DNA of 64,000 bases from Cedecea neteri (GTDB lineage Bacteria; Pseudomonadota; Gammaproteobacteria; Enterobacterales; Enterobacteriaceae). Each line of letters begins with the position of its first letter. Position 1 is the stretch's first letter. The translations under genes were made by a program, and so were the position numbers. The notes below the pieces were generated by a model. That model made no database searches. It saw only the letters and a program-made list of their open reading frames with translations, and was not told where the DNA came from. The stretch is from positions 248,001-312,000 of the forward strand of contig NZ_CP009451.1 in NCBI RefSeq assembly GCF_000757825.1. The letters run 5' to 3'. Below are positions 16,880-24,016 of this stretch, piece by piece.

Positions 16880-17212
16880 AACAGAGAGAAAGCGGCGTGA
16901 AGAGGCGATGATGTGCTCCAGATTTTTGCCGATCGTTAGATGACATGCATTTTCTTACTATTCAATATCAAGTCAATCTCTAACGCCTTTAAGTAAAGCA
17001 GACCCTGACTAACCTTGCTTACGATCAAAATCCTTATTTATCATCACAATAAATAGAACACATTTCGTGTTTTATCCTATTACGATTGTGCACCATGCCT
17101 TTGCTGACAGCTTAATCGCCCGATTGCTACTATCCCTTCGTTAATTGCTCATTTTTTATCTGCGTGTCCGCACGCCGTTATTTTTTGCTGTAGAGAAGCA
17201 AGGTGACCCGTA
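16880..17212. other. Intergenic promoter region between digH and the LeuC paralogue
   Basis: 333 bp, AT-rich, with no convincing gene. It must hold both divergent promoters. It contains the short dyad AACAC-N5-GTGTT at 17057-17071, which could be an operator for the LysR regulator at the end of the plus-strand operon. Confidence 0.5.
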
Positions 17213-18637
17213 ATGAAGCCTAAAACGCTGTACGATAAAATCATCGATACCCACGTCATCCGCCCTCTGGACGATCAGGGCAATGTCCTGCTGTATATCG
17301 ACCGCTCTATCCTCAATGAATACACCAGCCCACAGGCCTTTAGCGGCCTGCGTGACGCTAATCGTCAGGTCTGGCAGCCAAAGAGTATTCTGCTCAACGT
17401 CGACCACGTTAACCCGACACGGCCCGAGCGCACGCCAGAGATGACTGACCCTGGCGGTGAGCTTCAGGTTCGCTACTTTGAGTCCAACAGCCGTGATTTT
17501 GGCCTCGAACTGTTTGACGTTATGGACCCCCGGCAGGGTATCGAGCACGTGGTTGCGCACGAGCAGGGGATCGTCCTGCCGGGCATGGTGATTGCCGCAG
17601 GCGACAGCCATACCACAACCTACGGCGCCTTCGGCGCGTTTGGATTCGGCATCGGCACCTCAGAAATAGAACATATGCTGGCGACTCAGACGCTGGCTTA
17701 CAAAAAGCTAAAAACGCTGCGCGTGACGGTGAACGGTGAGCTGCCGTTTGCCACGACGGCGAAAGACATTGTGATGCTGCTTATCGCCGAAATAGGCGCA
17801 GATGGCGCGACAGGTTTTGCCATTGAGTTTTGCGGCAGCGCGATTGACGCGCTGAGCGTGGAAGGGCGTATGACCATTTGTAATATGGCGGTTGAAGCCG
17901 GGGCGCGCGGCGCTTTTATGGCGCCGGATGAGAAAGTTTATGCCTATATCAAACCAGCACCTCGCGTGCCTGAAGGCGAGATGTGGGAGCTGGCGCTCAA
18001 GTACTGGCGCACGCTGCGCAGCGATGCCGACGCGGTCTTCGATAAAGAAGTCGTGCTCGACTGCGCGAACTTAACGCCTCGCGTGACGTGGGGCACAAGC
18101 CCGGACCAGGGCGGAAGTATTACGGACCTGGTGCCCGATCCCGCCGCTGAGCCCACAGCGGCAAAACGCCGTGACGTTGAAAATGCGCTGAGCTATATGG
18201 GCCTTACGCCCGGCACGCCGCTCAGCCAGATCCCCATTACCCATGCATTTATTGGTTCCTGTACTAACGGGCGTATTGAAGATCTCAGGGCCGTGGCGCA
18301 GGTGCTGCGTCACAGGAAAATCGCGCCGGGTGTAAGAGGTATTATCGTGCCGGGGTCAACGCAGGTTCGTGCGCGTGCCGAGCAGGAAGGATTAGCCAAA
18401 ATCTTTATCGACGCAGGTTTTGAGTGGAGGCAGTCAGGCTGCTCAATGTGCCTCGCCATGAACGAGGACGTGCTGCAACCGGGCGACCGCTGCGCTTCGA
18501 GCACAAACCGTAACTTCGCGGGGCGGCAGGGGGCCGGGGCAAGAACCCACTTAATGAGCCCGGCGATGGTCGCGGCGGCGGCAGTGGCAGGCCATCTGAC
18601 GGATGTCCGTCCGTTTTTACTTCAGGGGGAAGCGTAA
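17213..18637 (+). CDS. LeuC-like hydro-lyase large subunit (isopropylmalate dehydratase paralogue)
   Basis: 474 residues. Aconitase-superfamily large subunit with 4Fe-4S ligands in IGSCTNGRIEDL and SGCSMCLAMN. Although it resembles LeuC, it sits away from leuAB, with an LeuD-like subunit, a hydrolase and a LysR regulator. It is therefore more likely a catabolic dehydratase/isomerase (for example on methylmalate, citraconate or another substituted malate) than the leucine enzyme. The ribosome site is AAGGTG. It abuts the small-subunit gene without a gap. Confidence 0.85.
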   Translation: MKPKTLYDKIIDTHVIRPLDDQGNVLLYIDRSILNEYTSPQAFSGLRDANRQVWQPKSILLNVDHVNPTRPERTPEMTDPGGELQVRYFESNSRDFGLELFDVMDPRQGIEHVVAHEQGIVLPGMVIAAGDSHTTTYGAFGAFGFGIGTSEIEHMLATQTLAYKKLKTLRVTVNGELPFATTAKDIVMLLIAEIGADGATGFAIEFCGSAIDALSVEGRMTICNMAVEAGARGAFMAPDEKVYAYIKPAPRVPEGEMWELALKYWRTLRSDADAVFDKEVVLDCANLTPRVTWGTSPDQGGSITDLVPDPAAEPTAAKRRDVENALSYMGLTPGTPLSQIPITHAFIGSCTNGRIEDLRAVAQVLRHRKIAPGVRGIIVPGSTQVRARAEQEGLAKIFIDAGFEWRQSGCSMCLAMNEDVLQPGDRCASSTNRNFAGRQGAGARTHLMSPAMVAAAAVAGHLTDVRPFLLQGEA

Positions 18638-19252
18638 ATGGAACCCTTTAACCGTGTGACCGGCGTGGCCGCGCCGATGATGGCAGCCAACATTGATACC
18701 GATGTGATCATGCCGAAGCAGTTCCTGAAGGGCATTGACCGCAACAACCTGGACCGGGGCGTTTTCTTTGACCAGCGTTTCCAGACTGATGGCTCGCCGA
18801 ACCCGGATTTTATCCTTAACAAACCCGCATGGCAGGGCGCTCAGTTTCTTATTGTCGGCCCTAACTTTGGCTGTGGCTCCAGCCGCGAACATGCGGTGTG
18901 GGGATTACGTCAGCTTGGCATCCGCGCGCTTATCGGCACCAGCTTTGCCGGTATTTTTAACGATAACTGCCAGCGTAACGGCGTGCTGACCCTGACGCTG
19001 CCGACGGCGGATATTGACCAACTGGCGCAGGCCGCAGGCAACCCGGAGACCAACCGCATTATTGTCGATCTTGCTCAGCAGCAGATTAGCGTGGGGGAGA
19101 ATCATCTTGCCTTTACGGTCGATGAGCTGAAAAAGCATATGCTGCTGGAAGGCCATGATGCCATTAGCTATACGATGCAATACCAGCAGGAGATTCGGGA
19201 CTTCGAACAGCGCCACTTTGCCGCGCATCCGTGGCTACTGACCCAGGACTAA
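18638..19252 (+). CDS. LeuD-like hydro-lyase small subunit
   Basis: 204 residues, the swivelling small subunit that completes the active site of the adjacent large subunit. Family features are visible: DTDVIMPKQFLKGI near the N-terminus and the substrate-recognition loop GPNFGCGSSREHAVWGL around residue 72. Its ATG starts one base after the large-subunit stop codon, implying translational coupling. The substrate of the pair is unknown, as stated for the large subunit. Confidence 0.85.
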   Translation: MEPFNRVTGVAAPMMAANIDTDVIMPKQFLKGIDRNNLDRGVFFDQRFQTDGSPNPDFILNKPAWQGAQFLIVGPNFGCGSSREHAVWGLRQLGIRALIGTSFAGIFNDNCQRNGVLTLTLPTADIDQLAQAAGNPETNRIIVDLAQQQISVGENHLAFTVDELKKHMLLEGHDAISYTMQYQQEIRDFEQRHFAAHPWLLTQD

Positions 19253-19258
19253 CATTCA

Positions 19259-20182
19259 ATGATGAAAGATAACGCTGACTTTGTTTGTGACCGGGGGGAG
19301 TCTCCTTTTATTCCTGGTTTCCAGTTAATGGACGTGACGCTGGATAACGGTATTTCACTTCGCGCCGCCGTAGGAGGCCAGGGCGAACCGCTGGTTTTAC
19401 TGCACGGTCACCCGCAAAACCACGTCACCTGGCGTAAAATTGCGCCGGTTCTGGCACGGCATTTTACCGTCATCATGCCGGATATTCGCGGCTACGGAGA
19501 CAGCGCTAAACCCGCCAGCGACGAAGATCACCGCAGCTATTCCAAGCGTGAGATGGCGAAAGATATCGTTCTGCTGGTGGCACGGCTGGGGTTCCATGCA
19601 GGCTTTGCTTTTATGGGGCACGACCGGGGGGCTCGCGTTGGGCATCGTCTGGCGCTGGATTATCCTGAGCAGGTTAAACGCAGTATCTTTATTGACATCG
19701 CCCCGACGGCAACCATGTATGCGCTGACCGACAAGACGTTTGCCACCCGCTATTTCTGGTGGTTCTTCCTGATCCAGCCTGCGCCGATGCCGGAGAAAAT
19801 GATCGCCGCAGATCCGGCATTTTTCCTGCGTAAGCACATCGATGGCCAGCTTAAAACGCCCGGCGCTACGGAACCGGAGGTGTTCGCCGAATATCTGCGT
19901 TGTTATCAGAGTGCCGATACGCTACGGGCTATATGTGAGGATTACCGCGCCTCGGCCACCCTCGACCTTGAGGATGACGACGCCGATAAGCATCTGCGCA
20001 TCACCAGCCCTTTGCTGGTGCTTTGGGGGGAGAAAGGCACCGTGGGCCAGCTTTACGATGTCATCGCAACGTGGCAGGAAAAGGCGCTGGACGTGCGCGG
20101 CAAAGCTATGCCTTGCGGACACAGCCCACAAGAAGAGTGTCCTGATGCGCTGCTCGGCGCTATCATGCCGTTCTTAACCTGA
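19259..20182 (+). CDS. Alpha/beta hydrolase of the haloacetate dehalogenase / epoxide hydrolase group
   Basis: 307 residues. The nucleophile is aspartate (D122 in GHDRGARVGHR), with R123 and R126 placed like the carboxylate-binding arginines of fluoroacetate dehalogenase, the tyrosine of CEDYRASA conserved, and general-base histidine H288 in CGHSPQEE. The oxyanion loop is HGHPQNH. The position occupied by the fluoride-stabilising histidine in defluorinating enzymes appears to be tryptophan here (WW before FFLIQPAP). So a chloro- or bromo-acid dehalogenase, or a related ester/epoxide hydrolase, is more likely than a defluorinase. It is the third gene of the LeuCD-paralogue operon, 6 bp after LeuD. 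Confidence 0.75.
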   Translation: MMKDNADFVCDRGESPFIPGFQLMDVTLDNGISLRAAVGGQGEPLVLLHGHPQNHVTWRKIAPVLARHFTVIMPDIRGYGDSAKPASDEDHRSYSKREMAKDIVLLVARLGFHAGFAFMGHDRGARVGHRLALDYPEQVKRSIFIDIAPTATMYALTDKTFATRYFWWFFLIQPAPMPEKMIAADPAFFLRKHIDGQLKTPGATEPEVFAEYLRCYQSADTLRAICEDYRASATLDLEDDDADKHLRITSPLLVLWGEKGTVGQLYDVIATWQEKALDVRGKAMPCGHSPQEECPDALLGAIMPFLT

Positions 20183-20202
20183 CTCCAGACGATGGCATAA
20201 CG

Positions 20203-21150
20203 ATGAGCCCCAATGAAAATCCGCGCGCCCCGTGGCCGCTTATTGAAGACCTGAACGTGTTTGTCACCGTGGTTCGCAAAGAAAGCTTTGCCAACGCGGC
20301 GGCGGAGCTGGGGCTCTCACCGTCTTACGTCAGTAAACGCATTGCTCTACTGGAAAAAAGCCTCGGCATGCGGCTGTTTCACCGCAGCGCACGCGCCATT
20401 CATTTAACGGCAGACGGCCATAAGGCGATGACGGGGGCGCTGTCGGTTCTGGAGAGCATGGGCGATTTTGTTTCGGGGCTTGCCGCCTGGAGAGAGACCC
20501 TTGAGGGTAATATCCAGATGAGCTGTTCGTTTGGTTTTGGCTCAACCTATATGCCCGATGCACTGTCGGCGCTGGCGGAACGTTATCCGGCGTTAAACAT
20601 TAAGCTGACGCTGACCGACAGGGTCGTTGATTTGATAGAAGAGGGCGTTGACGTTGAAATTCGCGTCGGCGACGATATTAAAGATCTGTATATCACCCGC
20701 CAGCTCTCTGCTAACCAGCGTGTACTTTGCGCCTCCGCGGACTACCTCACACAGCACGGCACGCCGCAGCAGATAGCCGATCTCCGGCACCATAAATGCC
20801 TGGTGATTCAGGAACGCAGCTCGCAGTTCGGCGTATGGCCGTTAACCAATGGCATAGAAACTCAGCAGACCCACGTCAGTAGCCAGCTCTCATCCAATAA
20901 CGGCAGCGTAGTCCTGAAATGGGCGTTGAAAGGGCACGGAATTATTCTGCGCTCGCAGTGGGAAGTGCAGCACTATATTGCCCGCGGCGAGCTGGTGCAG
21001 GTTTTGCCGGAGTGGTACCAGGCCGCGAATATCTGGGCGGTGTATTCCAACCGCACCAGCGGTTCGGCGAAGCTAAAAGTCTGTATCGATTTTCTGCTGG
21101 ACTATTTTCAACAGTTTCCGCCGGTGGAAGCGTCAGGCATGGCTAAATAA
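20203..21150 (+). CDS. LysR-type transcriptional regulator of the LeuCD-paralogue operon
   Basis: 315 residues: an HTH (FANAAAELGLSPSYVSKRI) and a type-2 periplasmic-binding effector domain beginning about residue 100. It resembles the DmlR/YafC group that responds to small organic acids. It is the last gene of the operon, 20 bp behind the hydrolase and in the same direction, an arrangement suggesting autoregulation together with its targets. The inducer would be expected to be the hydroxy- or halo-acid substrate, but this is inferred. Confidence 0.85.
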   Translation: MSPNENPRAPWPLIEDLNVFVTVVRKESFANAAAELGLSPSYVSKRIALLEKSLGMRLFHRSARAIHLTADGHKAMTGALSVLESMGDFVSGLAAWRETLEGNIQMSCSFGFGSTYMPDALSALAERYPALNIKLTLTDRVVDLIEEGVDVEIRVGDDIKDLYITRQLSANQRVLCASADYLTQHGTPQQIADLRHHKCLVIQERSSQFGVWPLTNGIETQQTHVSSQLSSNNGSVVLKWALKGHGIILRSQWEVQHYIARGELVQVLPEWYQAANIWAVYSNRTSGSAKLKVCIDFLLDYFQQFPPVEASGMAK

Positions 21151-21320
21151 TTTCAGCGCCTGAATGCGAGAGATCCCCGTCCAGATGCATCGATGAGCTG
21201 AGATAGACCAGGCGTTAAACCTGAAAGATCCATTCATCGGGCTGTTTTTATTGCTATAAAACGCTATGATTTCCCTGGTAATAATTCGCGGCGTTGCGTG
21301 AAAAACAGGAGAGATAAAAA

Positions 21321-21647
21321 TTGAGTAAAACGTCATTACAGGTCAAGCGGGTGCCTCTTGTCAGCCTTCTTAAAATTTTTGGTATCGGTTTATCTATACC
21401 CATGACCATACTTGGCCTTATCAGCGGGATCATGGGCTTTTTAGGATTTAACGGCGTAATGCTGAACGGGCAGCAGGTGTACGGTTTTTCCGCCCTGGTG
21501 GCAGGCCCACTTATTAGCATTATTGTTACGTTATTTTTGGTCTTATTTTTCGGTTTTATTTCATGGCTGGGGTTGAGAGTCTTCTGTAAATTCCGCGTGC
21601 TTAACCTAAGCATTCATCTGGATAAAATAGAGCCAGCCCGGGAGTAA
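21321..21647 (+). CDS. Small membrane protein, unknown function
   Basis: 108 residues from a TTG start supported by AGGAGAG eight bases upstream. Two strongly hydrophobic segments (about residues 15-42 and 58-88) flank a short loop, and the C-terminal tail is charged. Probably an inner-membrane protein. No named family recognised. It is followed after 22 bp by the CDP-diglyceride hydrolase gene and may be co-transcribed with it. Confidence 0.6.
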   Translation: MSKTSLQVKRVPLVSLLKIFGIGLSIPMTILGLISGIMGFLGFNGVMLNGQQVYGFSALVAGPLISIIVTLFLVLFFGFISWLGLRVFCKFRVLNLSIHLDKIEPARE

Positions 21648-21669
21648 CAAATTTGCTGACGCTTATCTA

Positions 21670-22464
21670 ATGCGCACAAATGTAATAACCACGCCGGTTT
21701 CCGCCAGCCTTTGTCGTGGGTTTTTACTTCTGGGAATATTTATGCTGGTGGGCTGCGCCCGCTCCGACGCGCTGTGGGGCGTGGTCGATAAGGTGTGCAT
21801 GACCAACTATCAGCAAACGAGCAGTCCGGCACCTTGCCAACAGATCTACATGCCGGAGGGGAAGGCTCACGGTTTTAGCGTTATCCAGAACCCGCGTTAT
21901 CCCTACCATTTTATTCTGGTGCCCACGGAGAAGTTGAGCGGCATTGAAAGCCCGGAACTGGCGGCAGAAGGCCGCACGGATTACTTTGGCTACGCCTGGC
22001 TTATGCGCCGTCTTTTGGCGTACCAGTACGGAGCCCCTGTGCCGGACGACAGGCTAGGCCTGGCCATTAACTCGGCCTACGGTCGTAGCCAAAATCAGCT
22101 GCATATCCACCTGACTTGTCTGCGTGAGGACGTCAGGCGTCAAATGCTGGCAGAACGCCCCTTTATAACGGAAGAATGGCAACCGTTGCCCGATAAGCTC
22201 CTGCGTTACACCTGGTACGCGCGGCGGGTGATGCAGCCGACCGTCATGGGTATTGACCCGATTAACAGCGTCGCGAGTCATTTCCATTTAACGCCTGAAC
22301 AGCTGGCGGAGTGGGGCGTGGCCGTCATTCCCACAACCTACGGTAAGCAAAAAGGGTTTATTTTGCTTACCACTAAGCGGGGCTGGGACCGTAATAATCG
22401 TGCCTCGGTGGAAGCATTGCTGGATAAAGAGTGTGCTATTTTGCCGTCGCGAAGCAGTGATTAA
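21670..22464 (+). CDS. cdh: CDP-diacylglycerol diphosphatase
   Basis: 264 residues, close to E. coli Cdh (251). The N-terminal hydrophobic segment ends in MLVGC, which looks like a lipobox or signal anchor. The HIT-like catalytic motif is NQLHIHLTC. The enzyme hydrolyses CDP-diacylglycerol to phosphatidate and CMP in the cytoplasmic membrane. Other landmarks are the conserved DKVC near the mature start and GFSVIQNPRYPYHFILVPT. Its position next to a small membrane protein and nlpA is not informative. It could be a second copy rather than the housekeeping one. Confidence 0.85.
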   Translation: MRTNVITTPVSASLCRGFLLLGIFMLVGCARSDALWGVVDKVCMTNYQQTSSPAPCQQIYMPEGKAHGFSVIQNPRYPYHFILVPTEKLSGIESPELAAEGRTDYFGYAWLMRRLLAYQYGAPVPDDRLGLAINSAYGRSQNQLHIHLTCLREDVRRQMLAERPFITEEWQPLPDKLLRYTWYARRVMQPTVMGIDPINSVASHFHLTPEQLAEWGVAVIPTTYGKQKGFILLTTKRGWDRNNRASVEALLDKECAILPSRSSD

Positions 22465-22637
22465 ATATTGCGTCCCCGCTATCGGCAATGTACACGGCGT
22501 CAGACTTTTTTATACATAGGTTATGTCTTTTTCTTATTTGCCAGTATTAGTGCAGTTTGAAAAACTCTTCCGGCCGCACCTGAACGGTGGGTAATTTCAA
22601 ATTTGTTATTTTTATTGGTTTAAGGAAGACGTAATTT

Positions 22638-23462
22638 ATGCGCTCGGCGATAAAACATACTGTAAAAATTTCTCTGCTGGCTGCTTCAATGGCAGGGGTT
22701 ATGCTGCTTGCAGGCTGTGGGCCTAAGCAGGACGCGAACCATATTAAAGTAGGCATCAGCGCAGGTATCGATCAACCGCTTTGGGATACCGTCAAAAAGG
22801 TCGCCAAAGAAAAATACAATCTTGACGTAGAAGTGGTGACCTTCACCGACTATGTGCTGCCTAACTCTGCGCTGAGCAGCGGCGATATCGACGCTAACTC
22901 CTTCCAGCACGGCCCTTATCTGGATAAGCAAATAAAAGAACGTGGCTATAAGCTGGCCGCCGTGGGCAATACTTTTGTTTATCCTATCGCCGGTTATTCC
23001 CGCAAAATTAAAGCCGTATCAGAACTGAAGAATGGGGCGCAGGTGGCCGTACCCAATGATCCAACAAACCTTGGCCGCTCGCTGCTGCTGCTCCAGACGC
23101 AGGGACTTATCAAGCTCAAGGATAACGTCGGGCTGCTGCCAACCTCTCTCGATATCGTCGAAAACCCTAAGCAGCTGAAAATTGTTGAGGTAGAAGCGGC
23201 TCAACTTACCCGAGCTATTGATGATGATAAAATCGATCTCGCGATTATCAATACCAACTATTCAAGCCAGATTGGGCTGACTCCCGCAAAAAATGGCCTG
23301 TTTGTTGAAGATAAAAACTCGCCCTACGTGAACATTATCGTTGCCCGGGAAGATAATAAAGACAGCGAAAATGTGAAAAACCTTGTGAAGGCATACCAGA
23401 CCGATGAAGTGGCCGCCGCCGCTGATAAGATTTATCACGGTGATGCCGTAAAAGGGTGGTAA
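22638..23462 (+). CDS. nlpA: NlpA/MetQ family substrate-binding lipoprotein
   Basis: 274 residues, as long as E. coli NlpA (272). Lipobox LAGC. The mature domain is a MetQ-type solute-binding fold (HIKVGISAGIDQPLWDTVKKVA, SLDIVENPKQLKIVEVEAAQ). No ATPase (MetN) or permease (MetI) gene is adjacent, so it is an orphan like NlpA, which is attached to the inner membrane and contributes little to methionine uptake. The ribosome site is AAGGAAG. Confidence 0.85.
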   Translation: MRSAIKHTVKISLLAASMAGVMLLAGCGPKQDANHIKVGISAGIDQPLWDTVKKVAKEKYNLDVEVVTFTDYVLPNSALSSGDIDANSFQHGPYLDKQIKERGYKLAAVGNTFVYPIAGYSRKIKAVSELKNGAQVAVPNDPTNLGRSLLLLQTQGLIKLKDNVGLLPTSLDIVENPKQLKIVEVEAAQLTRAIDDDKIDLAIINTNYSSQIGLTPAKNGLFVEDKNSPYVNIIVAREDNKDSENVKNLVKAYQTDEVAAAADKIYHGDAVKGW

Positions 23463-23474
23463 ATGCTATGTCAG

Positions 23475-23495
23475 GATCCCGATATTCGGGATCCT
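23475..23495 (+). terminator. Hairpin after nlpA
   Basis: Perfect 9-bp stem GGATCCCGA-TAT-TCGGGATCC, 12 bases after the nlpA stop. It has no T run, so it may be a processing or stability hairpin rather than an intrinsic terminator. Confidence 0.5.
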
Positions 23496-23685
23496 AAGTA
23501 CTCAAGATGAATATCATGAAATTTTTTATGGTGATAACCTCACCCTGATGCAATAGCAGTACGCTAAAACAACGTGATGAAGAACAGGGCAGAGTAATTT
23601 TTCGCTCAGGCGCGTTCATCGATGAAAGGGCATTGCAGCCAGGGTCAAACTTCACCTGATGATTGACTAAAATAACCTCAGACAC
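23494..23685 (-). pseudogene. N-terminal remnant of a CadC-like winged-helix regulator
   Basis: 63 codons whose translation looks like the first part of CadC/GrlA-like enterobacterial winged-helix regulators: VILVNHQVKFDPGCNALSS, then LPCSSSRCFSVLLLHQGEVIT. The similarity stops abruptly inside the first helices of the winged helix, and the frame ends in a stop next to the nlpA hairpin. The rest of the DNA-binding domain, membrane segment and sensor domain are absent. I read it as a deletion remnant. Confidence 0.55.
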
Positions 23686-23805
23686 TCCATATCCTCCAGC
23701 ATCCCCGATCTCATTTACGTTCGTTCATTTTTAAGAACATGTTACGAGCATGTAATTAAAGACATAGAATAAATTAATATTTCATAGATATCATTAAATT
23801 AACCA

Positions 23806-23991
23806 TTAATTCAGATGCGGATAAACACATAATATTTTAACAACACTAAATAAAAATAATGTCTGGTATATCAGGGTGGAAATAGCCACTACGTCCTCGT
23901 AAGATAATTCCCAGGCAAGCAAGAAAGCGAGCAGAAATAAGTTTAAAACCTCAAATCGAATTAGAGCCATTAAACGATCGGTTATTCTCAT
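23806..23991 (-). CDS. Small two-helix membrane protein next to Tc toxin gene, hypothetical
   Basis: 61 residues with two hydrophobic segments (about residues 12-27 and 34-57) and strongly AT-rich DNA. It lies on the opposite strand, 25 bp from the Tc toxin ATG. There is no good ribosome site, so expression is uncertain. It could be an unrelated transferred fragment or a small protein linked to the toxin, such as an immunity factor; there is no direct evidence for that. Confidence 0.35.
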   Translation of the reverse strand: MRITDRLMALIRFEVLNLFLLAFLLAWELSYEDVVAISTLIYQTLFLFSVVKILCVYPHLN

Positions 23992-24016
23992 CTGAACGTT
24001 AAAAAAGGAGAACACC

